Assembly: GCA_034096865.1 (NCBI GenBank)
Contig: JAWQFJ010001296.1
Span: 32,501 to 45,000, forward strand
Direction: 5' to 3'
DNA from: Theodoxus fluviatilis
Taxonomy: Eukaryota; Mollusca; Gastropoda; Cycloneritida; Neritidae
Length of the DNA: 12,500 bases
Each line of letters starts with the position of its first letter. Position 1 is the first letter of the stretch. Both the position numbers and the translations under genes were made by a program. The notes beneath the pieces are model-generated. The model did not search any database. It saw only the letters and a list, made by a program, of their open reading frames with translations, and was not told the origin of the DNA. This document shows positions 1 to 7,999 of the stretch, one piece after another.

Positions 1-259
1 TTTGAACGTAATTTTATCCAATAGATAAAATTCTGAATCCATATGTTTTACAGTCAGAGGTTTGACCTGCATTGATTGCGCCTTGAGTGATTGTTATGAC
101 ATGACCTGCCATTGTTTGATTCACCTTTTGCTCTCGTGGTGTGCTGCACTGTGTAACTTTGTTTGGCGTGCTTGTCTGGGCTTGCAGGAGATCATGCAGT
201 TTGCGATGTTTGGGTTTTTGCTGATTTCTTAGCGTTTGTGAGGATAGCATATTTTCACA
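1..259 (+). other. Leader upstream of the gag-like frame
   Basis: No coding region is supported here. The stretch lies directly upstream of the ATG of the gag-like frame at 260, so it may be the untranslated leader of the decayed LTR element. A CAG preceded by pyrimidine-poor sequence occurs near 186, but it is a weak acceptor. I found no tRNA primer-binding site and no sequence shared with the possible 3' LTR further down. The 5' LTR, if it exists, is therefore outside the window. Confidence 0.3.
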
Positions 260-442
260 ATGAATGAAGAAGAATTGCCGACGTTTAGGGAGATCTATGC
301 CTTAGATAAAGCAGGTTTGGAGGTAATGATTGAGAGATTTGGTTTGAGTGCAGGCGAAGGAGCTATTGAAGATGATTTGCGAGGGATTTTGTGCAAGTTC
401 AGAGGAACAGAGATAGAGAGAGAAGAAGTGGAGAGAGACTAA
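260..442 (+). CDS. Gag-like N-terminal fragment
   Basis: This frame of 60 codons starts at ATG 260 (context TCACAATGA) and begins MNEEELPTFREIYALDKAGL. The first 40 residues look like the short helical N-terminal domain that precedes the Arg/Glu coiled coil in many invertebrate LTR-element Gag proteins. The last residues (EIEREEVERD) are already coiled-coil-like, and the frame then stops at TAA. The coiled coil continues in another frame from about 448. The stop is therefore a lesion and not a natural end. An unrelated host peptide is possible but less likely given what follows. Confidence 0.5.
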   Translation: MNEEELPTFREIYALDKAGLEVMIERFGLSAGEGAIEDDLRGILCKFRGTEIEREEVERD

Positions 443-457
443 GTCAGGGAGCTGGAA

Positions 458-609
458 TGGGAGAGATTTCAGGCTGAGCAAAGAGAGAGAGAGAAAGCCA
501 GAGAGTTAGAGAGAGAGAAGTTGAGGATCGAGAGGGAACAGAAGGAGAAAGACAGAGAGAGTGGGAGAGATTTCAGGCTGAGCAAAGAAAGAGAGAGAAA
601 GCTAGAGAG
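458..609 (+). repeat. Direct duplication at 104-bp offset
   Basis: A segment of about 48 bp beginning TGGGAGAGATTTCAGGCTGA occurs at 458-505 and again at 562-609 with about two differences. The offset of 104 bp is not a multiple of three, so the duplication moves the coiled-coil reading frame. It probably arose by slippage or unequal exchange within AG-rich sequence. Confidence 0.7.
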
Positions 610-760
610 GCTATGAGGAGAGAGACAGAGAGAAGGAGAGAAGAGGAGAAACGGGAAGAAGAGGAAGAGAGAGAGAGGAGAGACAGGGAGGAAAAGGAGC
701 GAGTGGTGAAATGGATGGAAATACGGAGAGAGGAGATGTTGAGGGAGCAGAGGCAGATAC

Positions 761-784
761 AGAGAGAGAGAGAGAGAGAGAGAG
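761..784 (+). repeat. (AG)n microsatellite
   Basis: This is an uninterrupted AG dinucleotide run at the end of the coiled-coil region. It is a likely place for length change and frameshift. Confidence 0.85.
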
Positions 785-898
785 GAGGATGAAGAGTGGG
801 AGAGAGATAGAAATGTCTGATGCCACAGGAGTTTCGAGATAGGACACAGGAGTCGTGGTTGTAGAGTCCGAAGTAATGGATGGAAGGAAGATCGAGGT

Positions 899-1105
899 GT
901 GAGCCGACCACTTAGGAAGATCATGTGTTTTAGATGTGAGAAAATGGGCCATGTAGCTCGAGATTGCCGCGTGAGAGTGAATCCTGATACCCGACAGCAT
1001 GTGGCCTTGGTGGGAAATCGTGGTATGGTGCCAAGGGAGGATAGCAGACAGATGTGTGGGATCGTGGGTCGAGTGGAGTTTGGAGAAAGTGCATGGGTTG
1101 TGTGA
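899..1105 (+). CDS. CCHC zinc-knuckle (nucleocapsid) fragment
   Basis: The frame contains CFRCEKMGHVARDC at 926-967, an exact C-x2-C-x4-H-x4-C zinc knuckle. This is the RNA-binding motif of retroelement nucleocapsid. Basic residues precede it (RPLRK). The following residues (VRVNPDTRQHVALVG) resemble the short spacer between knuckle and protease. The frame ends at TGA about 1105, while protease-like coding continues in the overlapping frame, so another small frameshift lies between about 1054 and 1105. The knuckle itself is intact. Confidence 0.75.
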   Translation: MSRPLRKIMCFRCEKMGHVARDCRVRVNPDTRQHVALVGNRGMVPREDSRQMCGIVGRVEFGESAWVV

Positions 1106-1107
1106 GA

Positions 1108-1539
1108 ATCCGAGACTGTCAGGAGAGAGAGAGGGTTGAGGAGTGTGTCATTCCATATGTGTCTCCTGGAAAGCTGTGTGTGGGGAAAGGAGAAGTACCT
1201 GTCACGGTGCACTGTTGTACAGGAGCAGAAATTACGTTGGTGCGGTCTGGGGTTCTGGCAGACTGGAGAGGGTCAGACACTGGGAAGAGAGTCCGATTGA
1301 CAGGCTTTGGTAGTGTAGTGGTGTTGTCACGCGTTGGCAGTATTGCTCATACTACTCCCTTGCATGAGGTGATGCTGAGAACGAAGGAGTATTGTGGGCA
1401 CGCAGCAGTTGGCGTGTTGAGAGAGTTGCCTGTTCCAGGTGTGGATGTCATGTTAGGCAATGACTTAGCCGACCGGAAGGTGGTGGTCAGTTCGGAAGAG
1501 GCTGCGCTTGCCTTGGGTCAGAAGGAGATGGTTGGTTAG
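1108..1539 (+). pseudogene. Retropepsin-like aspartic protease, active site lost
   Basis: In this frame VPVTVHCCTGAEITLV aligns with the retropepsin active-site segment (hydrophobic-D-T/S-G-A-x-x-T-L). The catalytic Asp position reads Cys (TGT), giving C-T-G. Further on, LPVPGVDVMLGNDLADRKVV matches the well-conserved C-terminal segment of LTR-element proteases (hydrophobic-LGxDxL/A). The order and spacing, about 75 residues between the two motifs, fit the family. With the Asp gone the enzyme should be inactive. The frame ends at TAG 1537-1539, where a functional polyprotein would continue into pol. Confidence 0.7.
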
Positions 1540-1575
1540 GAGGAGACTGTATATGTCTCGTGTGAGATAGAGCTG

Positions 1576-2181
1576 GTGTTGCTCGGAGTCCTGAGTGGGG
1601 AGGGTGAGATAGAGAATAGGGATGATGGGATTCTCCCTGAAAGGGTGTTGACGCGGTCCTCCTGGAGGGAGAGGCTGGCGAGTTCAAAGGTAGAGTTAGA
1701 GGATCAACTACCTGAGACTGTTGTGGAGGCAGAGTGCACTATGGGAAAAGAGGTGCTAGTGAAGAGAGGAGACAAGGCGGGTGAGATGTCGCGTCTGTGT
1801 TTATCACCCCCTGCTGATGGCGGTACTTATGTTGAGAGTGTGAGAGAAGACTGTAGGATGGAGGTCAGGTTGGAGTCTTGTGCTGAGACTGATGTGGAGT
1901 TGGGAGACACGTTTATGTCGCCAGTGCTAGGTGATGATCATTCAAATGATCGAGAGGGAGATGGTGGAGAGGCAGGGCCACCGGTCTTGGGTCCAGAGAC
2001 AGTGGGAGAGAGGTTAGCTCTAATAGAAGAGCAGAAGCATGACCCTGATTCACGTGCTCTATGTGAGCAGTCAGAGGAGGAGAGAGAGAGAGTGATGAAT
2101 CTCCAGGATGTTTCCTGGGAGGGGAGTTTGCGCTTGAAAGCCAGCCCCAAGTTGCAACTGTGTCAGAGAGGTGTGGAGTGA
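1576..2181 (+). pseudogene. Acidic linker downstream of protease
   Basis: This 201-codon frame follows the protease directly. The segment RVLTRSSWRE at about residues 23-32 resembles the basic LTR-S/M motif that follows the protease in many such polyproteins. The segment LIEEQKHDPDSRALCEQSEEERE resembles the region before the integrase-type zinc domain. The rest is Glu/Asp/Ser-rich low complexity. No HHCC, DDE or YxDD motif is present. I read it as the remnant of the protease-pol spacer; the similarity is from memory of the family and is not tested. Confidence 0.4.
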
Positions 2182-2677
2182 GCCCACTAGTGAAAGTGGA
2201 AGAGGAAGGTGTGAGTGTGAGAAAGGAGAAAGAGGAAGAAGTTGAGCCTGAGTCTTGTATGAAGACTAGTGTGGAAAGGCTGAGAGGAGAGATGCAGACT
2301 GAAGGAGATGTGTGTTTGCAGAGCAGCCCAATGACAGTGGCTTGCTGCAGTGATAATAGTCTGGCAGTGTCGTTGCTAGAGCACTGTGTGACTGGATTGG
2401 AGACTGTGGAGTCTCCCTTGAAAGAGCGAAGCTCGGGTTGAGAGCGGAGGAGAAATTCAGAGAGAGACGCGTGGGTGGGTGTTCTCTCCTGGATTATTTG
2501 AGAGCGGAAGTGATGAAAGCGATCACATGTGCTGTCACAAGTCGTGGAAAGGCGAGACAGCGAGAGAGGAGATGGTTCGACTGGCGGAAGAGAAAGAAGT
2601 TTCAACACCGAGAGATGAATGAATGGCGGGAGAGAATGGGTGTGTTGTTGTTTGCGAGTGGTGCGAGAGACTGCTAG
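2160..2677 (+). pseudogene. Unrecognised tail of the retroelement coding region
   Basis: Two overlapping plus-strand frames (2160-2441 and 2438-2677) continue the purine-rich, Glu/Arg/Ser-rich style of the element. The second includes LLDYLRAEVMKA and a basic run RQRERRWFDWRKRKKF. I recognise no reverse transcriptase, RNase H, integrase or membrane-protein motif. The purine bias fades after about 2680, which I take as the end of former coding sequence. It could be a retained spacer joined to the 3' end by a large internal deletion of pol. Confidence 0.3.
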
Positions 2678-2679
2678 TG

Positions 2680-3760
2680 TTTTCATTGTGAGCTGTTGTC
2701 AGTGGAGGGACACTCGCACTGCTCAGTTACCACACATCATTCCTGATTGTAGTTTAGACACATCGTTCTTAACGGTATTGTTGTTGTAAACATGGTTGTA
2801 GGATAGCAGTAAGTTTGATAGATTAGTCATCTGGTTTGTTTGGTATGCTAGTGACTCGTGTAGATGATATTTTGTTGTCCTGGAGTGGTTTGAAGTTCGC
2901 TTCTTTGATATCGTGAGATTTATCTTCAGTGAAGCAGTATTGGGATTGACCCACGTTTTCTCCATGATGTGTTCGTTGGGTGAAAGTTGGCAGATGTGTT
3001 TTTCTAGGCAGCTTTGATAATTCTTATCAGGCTGTTGAGGGGGTGACATGTGTTGTTGACACCCAGGCGCTCGCCGCTGAGAGAGAGGGTGTCACAAGTG
3101 TGCGGGTTGACGTGTGAAAAGGTTTTTATAGCCTAGAGGAGTAATGGACCAGTGTAATGGTTTAAGTGGTTGGCTAGTGCCAATGATTTTGAGGTTGTAG
3201 TTTGAGTGGAGACTATAATAACCTCACAAGTGAACTTAATAGTGTGTGGTTTATTTGTTGGTGGGGAAGAACAAGAGTGCATTTGTCTCATGAGGAGCGA
3301 CAGGATTAAGTCTTTCCAACAGGGTAAAGCACAGAGTAGGAACTCTGGGGCTATGAAGAAGTAGGAGACATCATTCCTGGGCGGGGGTCGGGTTGTCAGA
3401 ACGTCAGGCAGTACCGAGGAGGCTTGTTCAGTCTTCACTACCTGTCACTGTACCGATTTACTATTACTCCATGTAGTAAAATAGGCTACATTCCTGGAGG
3501 CCTCGTCGTTGTAGAGAATGTCGTGTAGCAACATATTTGTTTGGAAAGAGTGTTTCTCCTGAGAGAAGCATCGTCCCGTTTGTGATTATTGCAGTTTAGA
3601 GATTCTGTCCCGGAATCTTTAGAGTTTAACCATTTTGAGTTGGTGTGTTAATTGTGTAACCTCCTAGGGAGACAGGAATGTCTCTGCCAGTGTTTACGTT
3701 TTCATTTAGTGGTGATGATCCTTTTGTGAAAAATTTCATTGCATAAGATTTTTCTCATAT
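2680..3760. other. Non-coding stretch, T/G-rich
   Basis: There is about 1.1 kb without a credible gene. The minus-strand frames at 2723-3049 and 3133-3438 have no family resemblance and no splice context. The strand is T/G-rich, as is common in untranslated 3' parts of retroelements. It holds one small hairpin (3057-3094) and a G-rich tract at about 3039-3043. Confidence 0.4.
3057..3094 (+). other. Inverted repeat TGACACCC / GGGTGTCA
   Basis: TGACACCC (3057-3064) pairs perfectly with GGGTGTCA (3087-3094) around a 22-nt loop that contains GAGAGAGA. It is an isolated 8-bp stem with no known role. It lies just after a G-run (GAGGGGGTGACA) that could be an alternative polypurine tract. Confidence 0.5.
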
Positions 3761-3761
3761 T

Positions 3762-3800
3762 AGGGAGGGAGGTATGTGGCGAGAACACGTTTCCTCCCAC
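3762..3800 (+). promoter_or_regulatory. Polypurine tract and possible 3' LTR start
   Basis: AGGGAGGGAGG (3762-3772) is followed by TATGTGGCGAGAACACG. This is the expected arrangement for the plus-strand primer (polypurine tract) of an LTR retrotransposon next to an LTR that begins with TG (3775). It sits downstream of the gag-protease remnant in the same orientation. No matching 5' LTR lies in the window and I could not fix the 3' LTR end, so the call rests on this short signature only. Confidence 0.4.
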
Positions 3801-5060
3801 TGCTGTTTGTTATTGTTATCAATGGGGACGGGTTAATACTCTGCCAGACCGTAGTTATGTGAGTAGGAAACTGCCAAACCAGTGTGGGTCTAGAAATGCA
3901 CCCTATCTAATTGTGGAATTGAAGGGGACAAGAGACGGATAAATATTAACTCTTGCTGGAGAAGATCGAATGACTTAGCAAAACGTCTTAAATTGGGAAT
4001 TGACTGTTTCTTGACTTATGATCTCATTTCAACCAATCCTCATGCAATTACCCACGAGAGCCGTCTAATGAGAGTGTCAGCTTGAAAGGAGCAATCACGA
4101 ATGAGGATAAAAGACATGTGACTCCAGGGCGATATATATACTGCTGAACGTTGATTGGTTGACGGCGTTAAAACGTGAATGGAGATCGTCCACTGTGTCG
4201 AGATTGGACAGAATGGACTTAGGATTTTCTGTGAACATATAAAATCCCCATGGAATATAATTCGGGGCGCTCAAAAGTATTATTTTTACTGAACAGACCC
4301 CTGTAGGTACCAGCGCCCTGTTCCAGTTTTAGTGCAGCATCAGCCAGAATTATGAGTTTGGGAAAACAGAAGTGCCACCTCGTCTGCGACGCTGGACTGA
4401 GGAGTGAAATGCAAAATCCTATCATCTGCCCGGCATGTGCTGCGTGCCTCCCGTTCCAGCCTAGTTTGAACACGCTGACTCTAGCGTCTACACCACAGAG
4501 AGAGAGTGAAGAATTCCTGTCGACCATTGTCAGCCTACCCAAGTACAGCTCGACTTCTCCCCCCCCCCCCCCCCCCCTTTCTCCAGTCAGTGACTTCTCA
4601 GGAAAGCCACGGTTAGTGACCTGAAGTTTACCCGGGTTACGCTCGTCGACTGTAGAAACTGATTTCGTCTCGCAAGTCTGTTGGGGTGATAAGTCACCCT
4701 CCTCTCCCGAGAGGTTTGTTTTCGTCGTGGTTTGAATATGTGTGAGTGTGCCCCGAGCGCACGGGATATTCTAACCTCCCACCCCCAAGCTGCTTGCTTG
4801 TTTGCGGACCCACGTGCTCACGGGCTCGAGTGATGCGAGGCTGGCTAGTGTATGCCGCCTCGTGGATGTTTAGTCGAATCAGTTAAGTATCTTTTTTATC
4901 CCTGGTTTGGCAGAGTGTATTCTTCTTATTTGGGTTTGGGAATTAATCTATTGTATCATTTGTTATGAGTGGAGATATTTTATTATAAGTCAGTTCAATG
5001 TATATTTTACAAGCCAGCCAGTTCTCAAATCTCTCCCTTAGAGAAAACCAGCCAGCCGTT
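3775..5060 (+). other. Possible 3' LTR region, boundaries unresolved
   Basis: If the LTR starts at 3775, this stretch would hold its U3 and beyond. It contains a TATA-like GATATATATA at 4131-4140 with ATTGGTT 13 bp after it, a second AT-rich TATAAAA near 4240, and a 19-C homopolymer at 4559-4577. The short frames at 3739-3942, 4219-4542 and 4352-4624 show no family signature, and the last is partly a Pro run from the C tract. I see no gene. The LTR reading is an inference. Confidence 0.25.
4559..4577 (+). repeat. Poly-C tract (C19)
   Basis: Nineteen consecutive C residues follow CGACTTCT. It is a homopolymer slippage site, and its length may be unreliable in sequencing. Confidence 0.9.
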
Positions 5061-5171
5061 AAAATGTTGTGCTAGAACGTGAAGATTTGAAGAGAACAAA
5101 GGAAAGTGGGCATTCTGCTGCATAGCTTGTGCCGAAAATAGAACTGGTCAGTGGGAAACAAAGGACCCACA

Positions 5172-5293
5172 ACTCGTGACTCCGACCTCATGATTCAGAT
5201 CGTGTGGTCAAAGACTCGTGACAAGCATAGACAAAAGAAACCAACCCGTGATCTAGAACTCGTGACGAACATAAACAGAGGATCACTCGTGAC
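5172..5293 (+). repeat. Four copies of ACTCGTGAC upstream of a TATA box
   Basis: The 9-mer ACTCGTGAC is exact at 5172-5180, 5214-5222, 5258-5266 and 5285-5293, with a weaker CCCGTGAT at 5246-5251. Start-to-start spacings are 42, 44 and 27 bp. The repeats lie 60-180 bp upstream of a CCAAT-box complement and a TATA box, all in the same orientation. They look like upstream activator elements, possibly of an LTR. The binding protein is unknown. Confidence 0.65.
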
Positions 5294-5320
5294 TGAAATG
5301 CAAGATGGCGTCCACAGAGC

Positions 5321-5385
5321 GATTGGTCAGTACAGGACACTGACCGCAGCTATAAATTCGTCCACAGCTCTCTCTCGCCCTTCTC
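5321..5385 (+). promoter_or_regulatory. TATA-type promoter (CCAAT + TATAAA)
   Basis: GATTGGTCAG (5321-5330) contains the complement of CCAAT. TATAAA lies at 5351-5356 in the context GCAGCTATAAATTCG. A pyrimidine-rich CTCTCTCTCGCCCTTCTCT follows 25-40 bp downstream, where initiation is expected. With the ACTCGTGAC repeats upstream this is a well-ordered core promoter. No protein-coding frame follows, so it may drive an LTR transcript or a non-coding RNA. Function is inferred from arrangement. Confidence 0.5.
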
Positions 5386-5389
5386 TCTG

Positions 5390-5990
5390 ACGCCTCCTAG
5401 CACCTGGGCGTACCGTGCTGCGTGAAGCGACCGCGCCCCAGGTCAAGCACACGGGCGTGATGCAACACCTCCGCCAGAAGATAAGAGTATCAGGCAGCCA
5501 TGCCTGATTAGGCCCCAACAGCGTCATGGCCGAGAGCTGACCCCCTGACCCACTACCGGCCTCAACGTGGAAAGCAGATGAACTACGCTTGACCGGACCC
5601 CACCGACAACGAGATGCAAGACCCACGGACATCGCTAGGCCTAACCAGCCTACCCGCGTCACGCCTGACCTACCCTGAGCATCGACAAGGAGGGGAGAAG
5701 GGCGATGATGCCCTTCTCTCCCCAAGTGCCAGCTCCAAAGAGTCCTGACCAGACTACGTATCAACCTCCCCCTCATCGGCTCATCATTCTACAACCCTGT
5801 TAAAAAGACTCTACTCTCATCAACGATCAGCTAAAACTGACGTAAACAGATAAGTGTCCCTATTGAAAGGCTGGCTGGCTAAACATTATATGATTTGATG
5901 CTTTGAATTAGTTGTATTAAGAATTATCATTTCTTCCATATTATTAAAGTCATTTTAAAAATCAAACCCCACTCACTTTCTCCTCTGTGT
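5390..5990 (+). other. GC-rich non-coding block downstream of promoter, with ATTAAA
   Basis: From about 5390 to 5800 the sequence is GC-rich and full of short stops on the plus strand. The open minus-strand frame at 5327-5776 has no family resemblance and I treat it as chance. A hairpin lies at 5692-5721. The block turns AT-rich after 5870 and contains ATTAAA at 5943-5948 followed by T/G-rich sequence (about 5980-5995), as expected for a cleavage and polyadenylation site. Promoter, GC-rich body and poly(A) signal together resemble the R-U5 part of an LTR, or a short non-coding transcript. Confidence 0.3.
5692..5721 (+). other. Strong hairpin GAGAAGGGC / GCCCTTCTC
   Basis: GAGAAGGGC (5695-5703) and GCCCTTCTC (5710-5718) form a perfect 9-bp stem around the loop GATGAT. 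Flanking G and C residues can extend it by about three pairs. It would fold stably in RNA transcribed from the promoter at 5351. Its role is unknown. Confidence 0.6.
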
Positions 5991-6050
5991 TGTTTCATTC
6001 ACCCTTGATTGCATGGAAAGAAAGCGTATGTTATTAGACGGCAAAAAGAA

Positions 6051-6285
6051 ACCCCTAGACAATCTCTCTTGAGTGAGGGATCAAGAGCCCTGTCTCATAA
6101 CACATTACACTTAGTAAAGCTTTGCAGCGCTTGTCGCTCTTCATCTGATTTATGTTTGTGAGAAAATTAAAACATTTAATTTGATTCCTGTGGTCCCATT
6201 CTTTCATTACAGACTCATCCCATTCATTGTTTGAATGAAAGAGTGAAGGTATAAGAGTAGGTTTCAAGAAGTACACCCCTAGACA
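6051..6285 (-). mobile_element. Short insertion flanked by 11-bp direct repeats
   Basis: ACCCCTAGACA occurs at 6051-6061 and again at 6275-6285, bracketing 213 bp. Such repeats are the mark of a target-site duplication. The inside has no clear terminal inverted repeats and no poly(A) tail. One end carries a 7-bp stem, CTCTTGA (6066-6072) with TCAAGAG (6081-6087). On the minus strand it holds CAGATGAAGAGCGACAAGCG (hammerhead-core-like, 6119-6147). The minus-strand frame running through it (6055-6276) starts at GTG and is not recognised. It is probably a short non-autonomous retroelement, perhaps a Penelope-type 3' fragment. Confidence 0.5.
6119..6147 (-). ncRNA. Hammerhead-core-like motif (degenerate)
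   Basis: Read on the minus strand, CAGATGA is followed by a 4-bp stem AGCG/CGCT with a short loop and then GCAAAGC. The hammerhead ribozyme core is CUGAUGA, stem II, GAAA, so two core positions differ (U to A, G to C). I could not find the strands of stems I and III. It should be inactive if related at all. Confidence 0.2.
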
Positions 6286-6354
6286 TATAATGAGCCAGCT
6301 CTAATAGATTTTAAAAAGACCTACTCGTCACAGGCAGACAAGGAAAAAAATGTG

Positions 6355-6431
6355 AGATCACAGGTGGGGACCAAACCCCCAACCTTTTGGTTAGTGCCCG
6401 AAATACTCTGCCAGCTGAGTTGCCATATCAT
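6355..6431 (-). mobile_element. tRNA-derived SINE head
   Basis: On the minus strand the sequence reads as a decayed tRNA. There is an A-box-like CAACTCAGCTGG and GCAGAG for the D arm, and AACC/GGTT in the middle. A T arm of G-rich stem, loop TTTGGTC and C-rich stem covers a B-box-like GGTTTGGTCCC (consensus GGTTCGANTCC, three changes). Head length of about 75 nt fits a tRNA. The mispaired arms argue against a working tRNA. A SINE promoter head in an intron is the usual explanation. The SINE body and 3' end (towards lower coordinates) could not be delimited. Confidence 0.6.
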
Positions 6432-6724
6432 CAAGTGACACCAGGTGACTATGAAAGGTACTGTCTTTGGAACAGTTTGATTAACACAACTGCTGCATTA
6501 CAAAAGAAGCAGAACTTTTGTCTTTAAACATCAGAAAAGTTCATATGGATATATGTTTTACATATAGTTTATGGTACACATATCTGATACACTGCAAGGA
6601 AGTCATTACAGATACTTAAAAAATTACTGCACACAAAGGAATGTGCAACCCATACACATTATGAGAATCACAGTATGCTCCCTGTTCACATACATGAGAT
6701 CTGTCATGGAAGTTGATGTTTTAC
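6432..6724. other. AT-rich intronic sequence
   Basis: I see no gene, repeat array or conserved motif here. The sequence is AT-rich and lies just downstream (minus-strand sense) of the CPOX exon at 6725-6775, beginning with its GTAAAA splice donor at 6719-6724. Confidence 0.5.
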
Positions 6725-6775
6725 CTGAATTCTCATGATCATCATTTCCATTCTGGCTCTCATGTCGTCTTTGTT
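6725..6775 (-). CDS. CPOX: Coproporphyrinogen-III oxidase, internal exon
   Basis: This minus-strand exon of 51 nt (17 codons, phase 0) is bounded by a strong acceptor (TCTTTTCCCACAG) and the donor CAG|GTAAAA. It encodes NKDDMRARMEMMIMRIQ. This continues the exon at 10319-10405 without a gap and matches the animal CPOX segment in which a DM and a K/R-x-K/R-M-E pair are followed by a hydrophobic helix ending in Q. CPOX oxidatively decarboxylates coproporphyrinogen III to protoporphyrinogen IX in the mitochondrial intermembrane space. The next exon, expected to carry the Gly-rich GGGGI segment, is not found at lower coordinates and probably lies outside the window. Confidence 0.8.
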
Positions 6776-6779
6776 CTGT

Positions 6780-7302
6780 GGGAAAAGAGTAATAAAAGAT
6801 TTAAAAAAACCAAATACTCATATGTCTTTATAATGAACACAGCACCAGGGGTGTAAACACTTTTTTAAAAACCAGCTCACCAGGATAGTTGTAAATAAAT
6901 TTACCTGCCCACATACTTGTTCACTAGCCAGCCTTCCATACACAAATGAGTCAAAAGTGAATGCACAAAGTTTCAAAATAAACTTACTCAGAATGTCTTT
7001 TTAGATAATTGAGTAGCATGTAATTTTTGGGGGTATACATTAAATTCAACAAATCATTACCAGTGTAAAAATCTGAGAAGGAAGTGAAATAAATTATAAT
7101 CAATAAAGCATGACTAAGCTTTGAAATAATATAAACAAAACAAGATCCAGATTTGGAACTGATTTGAAAACGGTATATTTACACGAACAAAACGGAATCC
7201 AGCTTAAAATCTCACTTGTGAGAAGACTATGAACTGTACAGTGGTCATCAAAGCATGATCCATCTTCTTTTCTTCTTCTTTTTTACTAGCCCACTGCCGT
7301 GC
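6780..7302. other. CPOX: AT-rich intron interior
   Basis: No gene or named repeat is supported. The sequence is strongly AT-rich, with a pyrimidine run (TTCTTTTCTTCTTC) at about 7266-7283 just before the inverted-repeat element. Confidence 0.5.
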
Positions 7303-7990
7303 GTTCAAGACGACCTACCGGTAGCCTACCGGTATCCGAGCAACCAATGTGCACTCTTGAATGACTCGTTATGACGGAACGGTAGCCAAGATGGCATCTG
7401 CGATGCCTTCTCATCGTCGCGGATTGCGCTTCTCAACCAAATGAGTAAACCAGCAGCTGCAGACTGCTCGTTCCTTGTGGAAGCTGATGAAATACGTTAA
7501 GCTGTAGCTGTGCATGAATGCTCGGCATCGCTCGAATAGAAACTTATGTCAAAACGACAGTGCTAACTTGGTGTAAGCAAGAATATTTCGATGCTCACTT
7601 CAAGGGAGATTACACAACAAACAAAGGGCTAATGTAAGATATAAGAGTTGCTTCCCTTAAAATTGTTTCGCTATCTGCCGTGGAAATGTTTGCTAACGTC
7701 TTGCCCGGTAATTATTTCAGAGCAGTTATTCTTTTAAAAAAGAAAAGTACAATATCAGCCTAACTTCTTGTAACGTCTCGCATAGGCTGGGTAATAATCA
7801 CATGTCGAAATGCGTGCCACAGCGCATATTTGTGATGACGACTTTCTTCCTTTCCCCAAAGGCAGCCATTTTGGCTATACAGGCGCAACAGCGTTCCGGC
7901 GCGGTACGTACCGGTCGATACCGGTAGCCGTACCAAGTCGTTCAAGAGACGAACGGTATCAACCGGTACGTACCGGTAGGCGTCTTGAAC
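7303..7990. mobile_element. Non-autonomous inverted-repeat element (MITE-like)
   Basis: The outer ends GTTCAAGACG (7303-7312) and CGTCTTGAAC (7981-7990) are perfect inverted complements. The match continues imperfectly inward for about 100 bp: CCTACCGGTA pairs with TACCGGTAGG, CTCTTGAATGACT with AGTCGTTCAAGAG, and GCCAAGATGGC with GCCATTTTGGC. The 688-bp unit has no transposase frame, so it fits a non-autonomous DNA element. No clear target-site duplication is visible. The arms contain six ACCGGT hexamers (7317, 7328, 7910, 7920, 7962, 7972), themselves palindromic. The transposon superfamily is not determined. Confidence 0.75.
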
Positions 7991-7999
7991 AGGCCCCAG

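Larger units (their letters stand above)
448..791 (+). pseudogene. Gag coiled-coil region, frameshifted
   Basis: The plus strand reads as nearly uninterrupted Arg/Glu/Gln-rich helix (motifs such as WERFQAEQR, EKARE, WMEIRREEMLREQ), typical of the assembly coiled coil of these Gag proteins. It needs at least one frame change near 555-562 and ends at a TGA around 789-791 after an AG dinucleotide run (about 761-783). The sequence between here and the zinc knuckle at 926 is too short to hold the usual central Gag domain, so an internal deletion is likely. The minus-strand Ser/Leu-rich frames here are antisense shadows. Confidence 0.55.
260..2677 (+). pseudogene. Decayed LTR-retrotransposon gag-protease region
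   Basis: This is a broken gag-protease polyprotein region of an LTR retrotransposon, probably Ty3/gypsy-like. The order is: a short acidic N-terminal domain, a very long Arg/Glu coiled coil, a CCHC zinc knuckle, a retropepsin-like domain ending in a GxDVMLGNDLA motif, then an acidic linker. The frame is interrupted by a stop at 440-442, a shift near 555-562, a TGA near 790 and further stops at about 1105 and 1537-1539. The usual gag core between coiled coil and knuckle is missing, as are integrase, reverse transcriptase and RNase H. The AG-rich composition makes the opposite strand look open, but those frames are shadows. The domain order is read from sequence; the clade is inferred and not tested. 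Confidence 0.7.

Noticed and set aside
469..1212. Long minus-strand Ser/Leu-rich frames
   Set aside because: They are the antisense of the AG-rich Gag coiled coil. The plus strand carries the recognisable zinc knuckle and protease.
1913..2686. 257-codon minus-strand frame
   Set aside because: Antisense of the acidic linker, with no family motif. Purine-rich coding on the other strand removes stops here.
5327..5776. 149-codon minus-strand frame, GC-rich
   Set aside because: No family resemblance, no splice or promoter context on that strand, and it runs against the clear promoter at 5351.
6355..6431. Functional tRNA gene
   Set aside because: The T stem has a mismatch, the B box differs at three positions and the anticodon arm is not canonical. 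A SINE head explains it better.
7486..7492. Exact CTGATGA, the hammerhead core word
   Set aside because: No stem II and no GAAA follow, and it lies inside the MITE-like element. A 7-mer is expected by chance.
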